From positions 62,001 through 126,000 of the forward strand of contig MU004246.1 of the NCBI GenBank assembly GCA_010405405.1: a stretch of DNA of 64,000 nt, in the 5' to 3' direction. Position 1 is the first letter of the stretch. Each line of letters begins with the position of its first letter. The notes beneath the pieces were generated by a model, which had not been told where the DNA came from, ran no database searches, and saw only the letters and a program-made list of their open reading frames with translations. The DNA is from Microthyrium microscopicum. Its lineage: Eukaryota > Ascomycota > Dothideomycetes > Microthyriales > Microthyriaceae. Positions 8,501 to 21,163 of the stretch are shown here, one piece after another. The translations under genes were made by a program, and so were the position numbers.

Positions 8501-11500
8501 TAAGTAAGGTTATGGGAATTGTTGGAAATAAGGTTATAGATAGTGGATTTTGGATTAATGACATTGTCGCTTATATGGAAAGTCTTTTCTATACTACTGA
8601 CTCTTGAGGTGCGACAAGAAGAATAGACGTCAAATAACTTAGTGTCATAAAGCGCCAGTTGCCGTGTACGCTTTTCAGAAAGCACACTGTCGCCACTGAA
8701 ATACAGACCAACGATGAGCAACTTGAAATGTTTGAAATAAACCATAGTATAAATAAACAAGTAAAAGATCGAAAGAACAAACTTCAACCAGAAGAAACAC
8801 GATGCGTCAAGAAGTGAGAACTCATTATAAAAAGAGAGCAAGTGTGTTAAAACTAGACTTATGCGAGCTACAGTACAATAGAGTATTCCTGGTCCTTTTC
8901 GAAGCATCCGGGGAAGTTTAACCACATGCCAGCCACGTGGTGCTAGACGCTCGTGTTTCAAGAGCCTTGTACTCATGGAGTTCTTATATACAGCGGGTCC
9001 GAGTAAGCAATCGGCCAGTGTTACTCTCCATACACAGGTAATTCAAGAACAAGTTGCGACAGCGCCATCAACCCGTAGCACCAGCAGGTATTAGTTGATA
9101 TCATATGTATGAAATATTCAGTTCTCTAAATATCTCAACCGTAGACTACAAAATGCTAGCCAACCACGTGGCAATGAATCCCTACTTTGTGGAGAAGCTA
9201 GAACAATAATTAAGCCACTCCTCGAGCCGAAACAAGTTCAGTCTGGCCATGGATCGAAGAAACGGTAAACAAGCATTATCTACCTTGCAGAAACAACAAA
9301 TCCGCTTAAGCACCAACCTTTCGCTTACCACTTTCTGCCTGTTTAAGTCTAATGGTAAACATCGATTGTGTCGTCATGAAATCAGAAGTTTATACAGCTG
9401 TGCATAGCTGGTTTATATCGTGCATGGTCCATGACAGGTTGGAATAGGAAGCTTAAATCAGCCCGCAGTTTTGGTTCGTTAGCATGCAAGTAAATTGGCG
9501 CCAATCGGGCCTTTGAGTTAGCTGCCATGGACATCACCAGTATTTTAACATGCAATTTCTTGTTGCCCATGGGCCTGCAACCGCATGACAAAATAACTGG
9601 CGTTCTCCCATCAACTTCGCTGGCTTCCCCGAAAACTTTCAATTAAGAGGTGTTATACTTTCCATCGCATTCGATAAACTATCCAAGTCTGGACGCCATA
9701 AATAATAAATTAAGTACTCAATACCAAAGCGTGTTGTGTAGGAGCTCTCGAAGTCGATGGGGGCACGCCATTTATTTTGTCCATTGGTTGGCCTGTTAGA
9801 CCAATTGGGCCCCTTGCTAGGTGACCTCATTGATGTGTCGAATGTCAATGGATTTGATTGGTGAAGAGGCTTGGATGATTAGGAGCAGCGGAGCATTGGG
9901 CCAATGAGAAACGACTTAGCTAATGTATGGTTCATAGTGGTGCGATCAACAGTGGTGATCGATCGAGTGTCACTGTTGCATTTGCTGGAGAAGTTTACAT
10001 CCGAGAGGGTTAAATTGTCGTGTAATTGAAGTCATTGGTTAAGGTAGATAGCGGAATGATATCGTGGCCGGAAAAGGTAATTACCACTGAAACTGTTGGA
10101 GGGCGTTGTCTGGGGTGGTTGCCGGTTTTGGATTGCCAAGTTTCCTTCCTTGCAGGTTTTGCGGTGTGGACAAGCCTGATATCATAGATAGTAGATTGGC
10201 GATTTTCAAGGTTTCAACAAGATACACGAGATATAATGTTTTTCTTGAAGGAATCATCATTTTTTGGCGAATTGATACTGTACAGCAACATCGAAAACAA
10301 ACACCAAAAATGAACAGTCGATAGATAGAGGTTGGGGAATTCCAAATTTAACTTTTGACCTTTCCGCAAACAGCTCCTGCTCCACGTGGTAGGCTGGCCT
10401 GCTATGCTTTGTTCCTTCCTTCCTTCCAAGTTGTCGCTAATCGCATGGGAAGGAGCCATTTTAGGGAACCACGAGTTGGCACTTGCAGCCTTTCCATTCT
10501 CCCCACCAGGCCCATTCACTCGCTTATACAATCCTCTACAAACTCTTTTACACGAGAAAGATATTTTCGGCGTACGGTACCTGAAGACGGTAGGGCTGTA
10601 GCAGATACGAGCCTGCAACCGTACCACTGCATGTAACCACTTGAGTCTGGGTAAGTTGTCTTTCTTTGTCTCTAGTCTGGGGCGCAGCACCTCCAATGCG
10701 GCCATCCGCCATCAATTGTGCATGTGAGCATCACCATCATATGCCTCAATATCAATATTTTACTCCACGACATGATTACTATCTCTTCACCCCCTGGCTA
10801 ATTGCTAGTTTCTTCTACAAGCTGCTGACAATCCGTGACCAGATATTGTACAATCTCCACCCTCGATTTAGATCGTAATTTGTACTTCTTGCCCAACTTC
10901 CAGATACTGTGCCCAGGTGGCTCCCAAACGCCACAAGTAACCCGCCACGGACAAACGTGGGCAAGAAGAGTGGAATTGCCTTTCAACCTCCAAAGTATAA
11001 ACTCCACCCAACAGTCTGATCTTCCGGAACAAATAGCCGATTGTTGTTGCTATTTGACGCCTGCCAGGTACGGAAATAGAGGCGTCATTTTTTAAAAACA
11101 GTTTATACCCTCAACTGTCCTCGGAGACTTCTTTGAATCCTTTCACCTGGATATCACCATCTCGATCCCTCCAATCTTTCCTACACTGGGAGAAAGCACT
11201 TGCACCAGACAAAACGTTTCTGACCCACGCAGAGGACCATTAAGCATCTCGTGCTTTCTTTGTTTCCAATAGTGTTTGTTCCATCAACTCAGTATTGTTC
11301 AATACTTGTTGTCCTCCCAATCACCATCGGCCTTGCAACTCCCAACTGCAGCCGCACACCCAGAAATACGGTTACCAAGGCCTGCAAGCGTCCGCGACGA
11401 GCTGAACTTCTCTGGAACCTAAACCTTTCATTTACCACCCTTCGCCCTTCGCAGCAGCAACGTCAGCTGCTCCATAACTTTTTTCTTTAAACATTTCGTC

Positions 11501-11525
11501 TTTCAACGACAACAACCAAAATCCA
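8501..11525. other. 3-kb gene-poor region upstream of the 11,526 gene
   Basis: Open frames here (for example 8,347-8,976 minus, which runs into the repeat, and 10,214-10,705 minus) lack recognisable domains, consistent codon use or intron structure. The last 400-700 bp are pyrimidine-rich (CT and CA tracts) and look like the promoter and leader of the gene at 11,526. Nothing else was identified. Confidence 0.45.
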
Positions 11526-12887
11526 ATGTCTGCCCCTGCAGTTGAATACCCACGGCCACCGATTGGCATGGCTCATGGCCACGCAGGGCTCCAAGGGCTA
11601 CCAGGGCTTCAAATTCACCAAGCTTCTTCTAGACACACGCCCCACCGTCCAATCCCTGCATCCAACTATTCAAACCACTCTCTCCCCAGCCAAAGCCAAC
11701 ATACATCCTATAACCCTCCCCCTTTCCATTTACCTACGAACCGTCCAGTTGCTTCTAGAGCCGTCACCCAGTTACCTCCTCAGCAGCAACAACCACCCTC
11801 TCCACGATTCGCAAACTTTTCTCACCCCGTATTGCAAAAGACACAGAGCGCCTATCACCCACAACCACCGAATCACCGCCAGCTAAGCCAACACTCGCAA
11901 CACTCTCAACGAAGTCAATCCTCTCAATACAGCCAACAAAGTCAGCCCATTCAGCAACACATCTCGCAGCATCAAAACCAACCTCAACGCCAACTCTCCG
12001 CCTCCACAATCGCCAGCTCCTCGTCAATGGCCTCCATAATACCCTCCAACAACTCCAACATGTATCAACCATCCCAATCCCGCCGCACACCCTCAACATC
12101 CTCAAACACCTCTTCCCCACATACCTCCGTCCGCCGCTCATCCTCCTCCCGCTCCTCGAATCCAACCTCCTACGTCGCCCTCCTCCGCAAACAAAAAGCC
12201 ACCGTCTGGTGCGACCGCTCCCAAGCAGAAGACCCACGTATCCAAGCAGCTCAACGCCTCGCCAAAGAGCGCGCCGAACGCGAAGTCGCACTCCTCCCCG
12301 GCCAATCCCACGGCTCATTGGCCGGAAGCCAGCGACGCACACCGCCAAATAGCACAGCTGGTTCATTCACAAGCGGCGTAGCGCGAAAGATTCGACATCA
12401 CGGAGCTACAAAAGCAACCACATTCAACGGAAATATGGCAGGTGCCGGTGTACCCATGCGTCTCAGCGCCAGCGAAGTCGACGATGACGAAGAAGAAGGC
12501 GTCGGTGAACGACTTGAAAGCATGCGGTTGGATAGTGAACCAGACTGGGATGCGCAATTTTACGCTGCTGGCCGAACGGGCAGCAATTTAGGCGCGTTAC
12601 ATGGACGGTCTACGAGTGGTACGAGCGGAGCGAGTGGAATCGGGTCTAGTGCGCATACAAGAATGAGAAGCGCGGAAGCAACGCCGACAAACCACGAAGA
12701 GGCTAAAGCGTCTAGCGATTACTTTGCGGGCCGGAAAGCGGATGAGGCGGAGAGTTCGCCGGAAGAGAATGAGGAGGAGGTGCAGAAGAAGGAGGATGAG
12801 TTAAGGAGACGGGGGAGTGTGGATGATCGGGCGATGACTATGAGTGGGGTGAGGCTGTTTGTTGCGAATCCAGACCTGGACGATTGA
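11526..12887 (+). CDS. disordered Gln/Ser-rich fungal protein, unknown function (453 aa)
   Basis: A single exon. Residues 1-215 are low complexity, rich in Gln, Ser, Pro and His, with repeated SQHSQ-type units. The only ordered-looking core is about residues 215-250, SYVALLRKQKATVWCDRSQ followed by EDPRIQAAQRLAKERAEREV, which looks like a short conserved helix motif. Residues 320-355 are acidic (EVDDDEEEGVGE), and the tail is charged (SSPEENEEEVQKKEDELRRR). No signal peptide or membrane segment. The long pyrimidine-rich leader suits a regulated gene. Family not recognised; a scaffold or signalling role is possible but not shown. Confidence 0.75.
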   Translation: MSAPAVEYPRPPIGMAHGHAGLQGLPGLQIHQASSRHTPHRPIPASNYSNHSLPSQSQHTSYNPPPFHLPTNRPVASRAVTQLPPQQQQPPSPRFANFSHPVLQKTQSAYHPQPPNHRQLSQHSQHSQRSQSSQYSQQSQPIQQHISQHQNQPQRQLSASTIASSSSMASIIPSNNSNMYQPSQSRRTPSTSSNTSSPHTSVRRSSSSRSSNPTSYVALLRKQKATVWCDRSQAEDPRIQAAQRLAKERAEREVALLPGQSHGSLAGSQRRTPPNSTAGSFTSGVARKIRHHGATKATTFNGNMAGAGVPMRLSASEVDDDEEEGVGERLESMRLDSEPDWDAQFYAAGRTGSNLGALHGRSTSGTSGASGIGSSAHTRMRSAEATPTNHEEAKASSDYFAGRKADEAESSPEENEEEVQKKEDELRRRGSVDDRAMTMSGVRLFVANPDLDD

Positions 12888-13318
12888 TTCTGCATGATGG
12901 TTGAGAGTGGTTGTGTATTTATCTTTAGCATGGGCTTTGAAGTGAGTGGAGGGAAGTAATAAAGTCATCTGACGACAACATGCGTCAGGATGCTGGGCTG
13001 AGGGAGGCTTCTGTTGGTTTTGACTGTTTAACTTGTGTCTATTGTTCGAAATACCCCAGTTTGTCGAACGAGAGAAATATATATTATGCATACCTTGCTT
13101 CCTTCGTACATAAGCATACTATGTGCCATGAATACAATTCAATATCCACACCAAGCAACAAAACTTGTGAGTTAAAAAATAACAGTGAATTCCAAATCAT
13201 GAACCTACACAGGTACTAGAAGAAAGCCTTTAAGCTATTAAAAGCCCGCACAATCCCAATCAATACCCACCCGCACCAAATCCAACAGCTCCATGCTCAA
13301 AACTCAAACCGCCCCTAT
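12888..13318. other. convergent intergenic region
   Basis: The 3' ends of the plus-strand gene at 11,526 and the minus-strand gene at 13,319 face each other here. AATAAA-like signals are present on the plus strand (GTAATAAAG near 12,957). Nothing else was seen. Confidence 0.4.
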
Positions 13319-16300
13319 TCACTTATCACAGGATCCTCCAGGGAAGAAATGGTACTTCAAATGCGGCGCACGACGTACAAATTCCTCCCTATCCTCCCAC
13401 CACTTCTTCTCCTTGGTTGCGTTCTCCCCCTCCTTCTCCTTAGCCTGCACTGAGGGAACTTCCACACAATTTTGCGTCCTCTGCTGTATCGTCTCCTGAT
13501 TTGTGGGTTTAGGATCATGACTTGACGGTGCGAGCTCGAAAGCCAGTGGCTCGTCTGTGTTCCGGCGATCGTTGGTGCTGGCTTGTTCGGCTTGTGCTTT
13601 GAGGGATGCGTTTGCTTTGGCTTGGTTTTGTTTGCGAGATGCCCACCAGGTATTTGCGTCAGTCGGCGGTACCTTTGGGTGAGGGTTGATCGTCGATCCG
13701 TTTAAAGGACCAAGACCAATGAGATGAGCTGGTGGAATCGGTGCCTCCTCATCCGAGAGGTTACTTGGTCCTGGCGCGAATGGTGTCCGGGAACTTTGCG
13801 CGCGGTTGAGTTGTTGATAGAGCGGTTCAACGGACGTCCGATTATCGTTGACTGGTTCCCATGAATCCCGCATCGGATGACCGCGTGCAAAAGGACTAGG
13901 TGCCTGTTGACTAGGCGCACTCGCGCTATCAGAGCCGCCGCTATGGCTTCCATCAACACTCATGGTGCTGCGCGGGCTGATACCGCCAATCGGACGCTCA
14001 CGTGGTGCGTAGGATGGTCGGGATGCGTATGGTGAGTTGCGCGGTGGTGGATGGGCTGAGGGACCTTCGTCGTTGTAGGCGTCTGGTTCCATTGGTCTCT
14101 TGATACCCCTGATGGGAAGGGAGAAACTGAAAGGAGCATAGAAGGGACCAGTAGCGGCAGCAGTGGCAGGCGCTTCAGTATCAATGTCCATCGGGTAGCC
14201 CAAGGTTGGAAAATCAACGCAGACTGGCAAGTCATCATCATCCCATTCTACACTTTCAATGGAGTTGGAGTCAGAGGTGTTAGTGTCCTGAGTACCAGAG
14301 CTCTCATCAGACAATCGGCGGGATGCAAAGATATCTTCAAAGACGGCTGTTTCCTCGCGGTCTTGTGCGGATTGGACGTAGCCGATCTCTTTGGCTTGGA
14401 CGGCGGAGTCCCAATTTTGCTTGATTTCGGCTTGGTCGGGCAGTGGAATCTCTTGTTTGCTTGGGGATTCTGTCGAGGGCTGAACAAGTCCCGCGGATTT
14501 CGAGTGGTCAATTGGGCCGGCCTGTTCGTTGCTTCCCAACCAGCTGCCGTTTGGCACGAGGTCACTCAAATGGAGTTCATACTTCCTCGGGTTGTACCCT
14601 GCGTGTACAAGCGCAGAAGTCGAACTCGAAGCTGTAGACTCTAGGCGAAATCTCGCTGCTGCCGCCAAACGACTTGATTTGGCTTCAGCATTTGCCCGAT
14701 TCCGCTGTTCATGCTCATGGGCAGAAACCTGAAAATCCGGTCTGCTCCATTGTCTGCTCGTCCTCTGTGTTTCGGCTTGACCCACGTTCTGACTTCCAGC
14801 ATTCTGACGGTCCATCGGACGGGGAGAAGACATGGTGGGTGTCTCAGTATTGCCCGGGGCCTCGTGGGCAGTACGAAGTCCACGCTCGGCTGTACCAAAG
14901 AGCAGGAAGTCTTCCAGACCGTCCCAATCACCCCCATCGTTGTAAGGAACATAGAATTCAGGACTCGCAGGAGACCAATGATTCTCTGGGGCATCAGGAA
15001 GTTCAGGCATTACCACCGGTCCCGGACTTGCAGAGTCCCGAGAAGCATCGTCCCGACGCCTAACGTCGTGAACAATACCGAACGGGCTCCGCGTCCGACG
15101 ACTTTGCTGATCATTGACTTGGCTTGCTTGTGTCTCTTGAGCAGCCAACCTTCCACGCTCGGCCTGACCAACAGCCTGAGTAGCAACTGGGACGTTCGTA
15201 TCTGTAGCCATACCTCCCTGGTTGTAACGCAGATCCATCTGGTACGAAGCACCACCACCATGCTGAATAGTCTCGCCCTCACCGAGAGCCAAATCTACAG
15301 TGCGCATATTTTGGATATCCGAAATTTCGGAAAGAAGGCGTTGACTGTGAATGGGACGTTTACCGATTATTGGACGTTTGCCTTTGCCACGACCGGTGCT
15401 GACTGTCTGTTTATCGTAGCGACGAGATGTCAAGTATGAGGATGAGGTTTTCTTTCCGCTCAAAGGAAACTTTTCACCGCTGGGTGTGCGGTGTTGGATG
15501 TGAGGCGGCGGCTTTTCCGCGCTTGGTGTACGGTGTTGGATGTGAGCGCTGTAGATCTGGACAGAGCTGTCTTGAGGAGGAATTTGATGACTAGAAATTG
15601 GAAAGGTGGAAAATTGATGGGTGGGAATTTGCTGCGTAGCCTGCGTAGGAGTTTGGTGCGTAGGCACTGCAGGAAAATCAGGCAAACGTGTTCGTTGTCC
15701 GTTATAACGACTGGTAGGAAACGCCTTCGGGACCGCAGAAATCGTTCGCCCAGAAGACGGATGATCCAAGGGTGGTGTTGGACTCTTATTTCTGTGCGAG
15801 CGGAGGGTGGGTGAATCAGGCGATGCAGTGATGGATGCGTTGTCGATGAATGGGTTTTCGATGATGGATGATTGATCTATGGATGATTCTGTGGTATAAT
15901 CACCGAGTAGAGTTTGGGCCTCGCTTGCCAATACTTGGTCCTCACGGGTGCGGTAATGGTTGGCTTGAGAGGAGCTGGACTGGTTTTCGCTGCTGTGATA
16001 TGAGCTGGCCTGGTAAGACTCGGTTGTCGTAGGACAATATTGAGGAAATAGATTACTGATGTGGTCTTCAGAAAGATCAGAGCTGTGAAGAATATCGTCG
16101 TGCCAAGAAGCCAGAGTGGCCAGATCAGACTGTCGAGAATCTGGGAGACCAGAGTCACTAGTGTCGTCGTAGGAGTGGCGATGTACCGCTTGAAGCATCT
16201 GGATATGTTGTTCGCGGCCTAAAAGTCGTCCTTCACTGAACACGTTGTCTCTGAATACGTCGTCTTGGGGGTTAGGCTGTGGAAAAGATATAGGAAAGTT

Positions 16301-18091
16301 TGGGTTGCGGGTATAGCTATCTTGGGTATATGCTCTTGGTCGATTTGGCAAATTTACGTTTGCGGGTTGTGGTGGTTGCCAATAATTTGGATTTGCGATG
16401 GGACTCTGGACAAAGAAAGTTTAGTTAGCACCACGACAAAGACTTTGAGGCGGGGGTTCGACTGTGGAATGCTGGTAGACTTACTTTGTTCACCTTGTCT
16501 GATCTGGAGGCTGGTTCCTCTACCTTGAGATTACGTTCTTGTTGGACGATGCGTCGCAGGTTCTCATCAGCCCAGTGCTTGAGCTTTCTCGCCTTCTGGA
16601 TACTCATCTCCTGATCAAGTGGAGGCATTTCATCCTGCTGGACATTATAGTTCTTTGTTCGTGGAGTGCTTCGCAGCGGAGAGATCGGAGTAAACTGCTC
16701 CTCCGTCTTGGTACCACGAAATTGTCTGCGTGCCGAACTTGCCTCGATTGCCTCGACCGGTGGAGGAGAGTCATTGTCCCAAAAACTGCGGACACTTCGC
16801 ATTGGAAGCCCACTCGGAGCACTGCCCATCATCCGAATTTCCACATTCTCGGGCCTCATATCTTCCAGCTTTAATTTGGGCGCGACAAAGGCCTTGTGAA
16901 CAGAGACATCTTGGTATGATCTAGCAACGCCATCATGATTATCCATTGCCGCGCGTTCAAAGTCAGAGCGACCTCTACCTTGCACTCTGGAACTGCCCGT
17001 TGATACTGCACGTAGCGGATTGATGGGAACCCTTAGGGTGGCGCGGTTGGGTGGGCGAGCGCGCATAGTTTTGGCTTTTGGTACGCTTGACGGGTGGTTA
17101 CGAGGACTCTCAGGTCGAAAAGGTTGTTTTGCCTTGCGGCGGGATGAAGTACAGGTTTTGACTGCAGTTGGTGGAGAAGACTTGAGAGGCTTTGGAGGCG
17201 GGCTTACAACCGCAGGTTTATCGTGAACGATCTTGACTCGATAGACTCGTTCGAGACGAATATTCTCTGGAAAATGCTTGAGAACAGTGACCGTTGCAAG
17301 GCCCCAATCATTGCATGTATAGTTGATATCGAGAGGGAATAATGGAACCTCATTGGCGAGGACAGGCTCCCTAAATAGGGGCTGCTGAAGGGTATGATCC
17401 CAATTGATGAAGTCGAGTTCGTGAGGTGTATGTTGAATAATCCCGAAAATATACAGCTTTTTGGCGCGCTCTTGGTTATCGTCGAGATCATCTTCATCTC
17501 CCCAGTCGACGAATGCTTCAAATCGAACTTGGAATAGACAGACGCCCGTATCATTTTGGCTGAAAAAGTCAAAGGTGCGGAGGAAGTTTGTGATTGCTGC
17601 AGTGGGATCTGAAGCATTCAACAGCCAGGTTAGATGAGCGCCATATACTTCATGGTATTGTAGCATGAAGCCAGCGAGTTCGTGGAGAGGAGTGGCGATT
17701 TGGCGACGACCGAGACTGTTGACGAAGTCGCGCATTCGGTATAATGTCTCCAGTGCAGGAAGATTATCTATAACAAATCAGCTTTTAAACTTGAATAGAG
17801 GCGAGTGAGAAACATGCCAACATCCTTCACCTCCTCAATGAAAATTGATATCAACAACTCTTCAATATGGCTCTCTAACGCGATCTTTGTCGCTCGCTCC
17901 CAGAAAAGAATTTCATGAGCATGGGCAACAGAGAGACCCTTCCAAGTCGCAACAATATCCAGGTGTTCGACTTGTTGATGGTAAGTATTGAAGCCGTTGT
18001 TGTCAAAAGATCGCAAAGTCGGACGATAAACATCCAATACACCGACTCGTTGAGGGAGCGAAGAACTGCTGATCTCTACACTGAGAGACAT
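13319..18091 (-). CDS. large, mostly disordered fungal protein, unknown function (about 1,540 aa)
   Basis: Three exons. Exon 1 starts at ATG 18091. Exon 2 runs from about 17,767 or 17,747 to 16,485, and exon 3 from 16,405 to 13,319. The second intron (16,406-16,484) is clear: GTAAGT donor, GCTAAC branch, CAG acceptor, frame kept. The first junction is unresolved because the donor phases I can see (GTGAAG, GTTGGC) only fit the acceptor CTGGAG|ACA. The N-terminal 350 residues look folded (helical, then beta-rich, with HELDFINWDHTL). The rest is Pro/Ser/Gln-rich and disordered, with a twice-repeated HIQHRTPS-x-EK unit. The C-terminus is conserved-looking and charged (KKWWEDREEFVRR). Not recognised. 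Confidence 0.65.
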
Positions 18092-18410
18092 TATTGGCGA
18101 AGCTGTAGATGTAGAGGACTGTAGTATGGTAGTATGAGGTGGATGCGATGTGATTTGATGCGTAAGGAAAATTTATTTGCAACTATGGATTGCGAAAGAA
18201 GATGACGATGAAGTGTTTGATGTGATACTCTAAGATAGAGTAGAGTGCAAGCGAAGATGTGGTCTCCTGGCCCTTGCGGATGGGAGGTAAACACCAGTGG
18301 TCCCCTGAGGGAGTGTTCCTTCTAATAATATATTCCTCCATCTGGAGAGAAGGCGTGGTCCTAGATCTTAGTGGTGATAGCTGCCAACACCGAAGCAAAC
18401 ATTGAAAAGT

Positions 18411-19856
18411 CTAAACAGCATCCATCGTAGCCCGTGTTGTGATGTGTTCATTCTTATTCCCCAGCTTTGAGATTTGCAAAAACGCATCGACGCCATATCC
18501 CTCTAGACTGTGAATCTCTAGACTGCCTGCCCAATATTCAGCATATATTTTGCTCATCGGCAGACCGATTCCAAGCTTCATGTCTGGAGATCTGCTGGCA
18601 AGAGAACTCAATGAGCTGTCTCTTCTTAAATTGGTAACTGCGCCTTGCGTATTTGTTCGGCCTTTCTGTGGTGGCCCTTTGAGTTCTTGCATCGTTGCTG
18701 CTAAACGTGGTACCTGGTTCAGATTCTTGAGACGGACAGCGCGATGGGGTCCTTTGCTAAAGGACCACAAATGCGGAAGGACATCTCGTGGGATACCACC
18801 ACCACGATCGCTGATGCGCATGATTACGTGCTGTGGTGTTTCGCAGATTAGGACATCGATTGGTGATGGAGGTGTCGTTTGATTGCATGAGGCGAGTTGT
18901 TCGATCGTTGCTTGGATTGAATTTCGTAGGAGTTCGCCAATGATGTATTCTAGATGGCTTAAGATGTATGGAAAAGTGGCATCCAGGTGTCCTTGGATAT
19001 GGATTTCTGGGATTTGGCAATCAAGGCCATACATTTTTTGCATCAAATCGCGGGTTACTTTGGCGCAGCCTTCGATGACTTCTCTGGCATTGCAGCGAAG
19101 GAATATCTCGCCGACGTGGTCGGCATTATTGGGGTCGTCATGTATTTCAGCGCCAGGATATTGCCATAGCTCATGGAACGTATCTGAGAGGGCGATATGT
19201 TGCTCGGCAATTACACGTCGAGAGATGCGCTGATAGGGTCAGAGGCTGTATGTAAAATCCAAAGTGAACTTACGGAGCGAAGTAGAGTTGTGACAAACTT
19301 GTCAACCGAATCAGGCTTCATGTAATCCTGAACTTCTATCACACCTCTCACTAGCCGTGGAATGACAGTCAGATGCTCTTTGAGAGTCTCTTTTACAACG
19401 GCACAGAACTTGTCATTTTGTTCTATGGTCTTCACTTCTGGGATTTTACGAAACCTTTCAAAAGCCTTGTAGTAAAGTTCGTAGACATGTGACAGATTGT
19501 CGTTTGTAAGAACAATATATGGCAATGTCTGCATGTCCCTCAGACGATGGGCAATCCTAGCAGCTGTCAGATAGTATCAAAAGCCAAAGATCTGAAGCTA
19601 ACCTTGTGGGAAGTTCGGTCCTGACATAATTTGCCGAATTCAACAAGCGATCTTCAGTCAGAGTTCGACCAAAGAAAGTGAGTTGTCTGAGGCTGATGGG
19701 CCTGGCATCTCTCTGTACCCATTCATCTAGAGCAAACGAAGGTCGCCAGGGTGGAGTCTTTCTGGTGCTGTATCTGCGAGTGGTGACGCATGAATGAACA
19801 TGGCTGCATCCGATGTTTGACAGCCTCTTCTGGGCTGTCCTACCAAGATGTAGCAT
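18411..19856 (-). CDS. mitochondrial pyruvate / branched-chain 2-oxoacid dehydrogenase kinase
   Basis: Phosphorylates and switches off the E1 subunit of a mitochondrial 2-oxoacid dehydrogenase complex. Three exons: 19856-19603, 19556-19274, 19229-18411, with introns of 46 and 44 nt and frame kept throughout. Residues 1-35 are an arginine/serine-rich mitochondrial presequence. The helical regulatory domain has LPTRIAHRLRDMQTLPY across the first junction and SRRVIAEQHIALS after the second. The GHKL ATPase domain shows the N-box ELLRNSIQATIE, the G1 box DRGGGIPRD and the G2 box GIGLPMSKIYAEYW. The GLPMSKIYA form fits the PDK/BCKDK family. Which complex it targets (yeast Pkp1 or Pkp2 type) cannot be decided here. 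It follows the 18,091 gene on the same strand after 320 bp. Confidence 0.9.
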
Positions 19857-21163
19857 AGCAGTATCAGAAGGCTTGCCAATTGACAGATCCCGATGAAGAA
19901 GGGACGGTCAGCTATCAAGAGTTACAATGAGATCATGACTTCCAATGGTAGTATAGATCCAGATAGTAACACCAGATGGTAACAATCAATCGGGCTGAAG
20001 ACTGTGATATCGCCCGTTTCTGCAGGCGCGAATGACTGTATGCAGCGTGGCAGGTAGTGTGAAGCCTGGTCAACCTCACTGAATGGGCCAAGTGAGGGCT
20101 GATATGGAGACAATAGCTCTGAATATACCCAGGCAGCAGTGAAATACTGTTGGTGATACTTTTTCAAAAGAATATAAGCCCAGGCAATCTTCCTTCAGAT
20201 CTTGCAGTTGGATAATCCTGTGATCCCATGCTCTTAGCAGATCTGAGATTGTTTGCACCACACCAACAATCTGCTGTGACACAGTAAAATCGCGACAAGA
20301 AACACAAAACCAAAGCTCAATAAGGTACTCTAGCGCATCACGAAAGAAAGACAAAAGACAGGTAAGCAAGAGAGAGGATTTGGCAAAGAGCGCGATTAAG
20401 ATCAGTATCAAGAAGTCTGAGCGCAGTCGTCGTCTGGTCAAGCTAGAGGCTAGAGCTCTTTGGTGTTGACAACATTGGCTGACCGATTGACAGTCCCGAC
20501 TAAAGTGCAGTCCAAGATACCCCACAGCGCCACTGACGCCACTGTTTTGCTAGGCCTTGATCGCTCCTGCTGCTAGTGTGAATCACCAAGATCCCCTGCA
20601 GTATAACAGGGTATCTGCGGTAAGGTTGCTCCAAAGTCGTCTTATGATTCCTTGCACGGCTTGATTCTGAGTCCTTGGTCTACTTCACCACCATCCATCT
20701 CTGTCCCCGCCTTCATTGCTTGCTGGCTAAACACCAACTCCATTTCTTCTTCAGCCCAGCGCTGCTTCATCTCCCCTTTCTCTCAGGCATTATCTCTTCC
20801 ATCCCTTTCTCCGGCGCATTCAAGCAGCACTTCCTCGTCCACACCTCTCCACATTCTGACCGCTGCTCCGCCTGTTGCCGCAACATACTCTCAATCCCCA
20901 CCAATATCACCTCCAATCCTTCTCGCAACAACAACTTCAGTTGCAAATATGAATCATGTAAGTCCTTCAAGCTTCCAATCATCTGGATTTCTCCCTCCAT
21001 TGCGCGCTTGTCGCTACCCGTTGCCCTGTTCCTACCCGTGGCAAATCCCCTTTGGCAATGGTTGCCTTACATGCCCTGCTTCCATACCCACTATCAACCG
21101 ACACCTTGACTTTTGTCTTCGATCAATCTTCTTGGTCTGATCTTGTCCGCGCCCGAAGTCATC
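19857..21163. other. divergent intergenic region between the kinase and UBP15-like genes
   Basis: About 1.3 kb, with promoters to both sides. Pyrimidine-rich DNA fills 20,640-21,110. A small ATG-AAT-CAT followed directly by GTAAGT at about 20,949 could be a short upstream open frame, or an exon edge of a spliced leader ending near 21,158. Minus-strand open frames around 19,922-20,525 lack any recognisable domain. Confidence 0.4.

Noticed and set aside
8347-8976. 209-codon minus-strand frame
   Set aside because: Its last third is the element leader that is also repeated at 59.5 kb, and the rest shows no domain or codon bias.
10214-10705. 163-codon minus-strand frame
   Set aside because: No domain, no intron signals; it lies in the long upstream region of the 11,526 gene.
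20076-20525. 149-codon minus-strand frame with hydrophobic segments
   Set aside because: It is in the region between two divergent genes, with no family motif and unusual composition; I could not support a gene.
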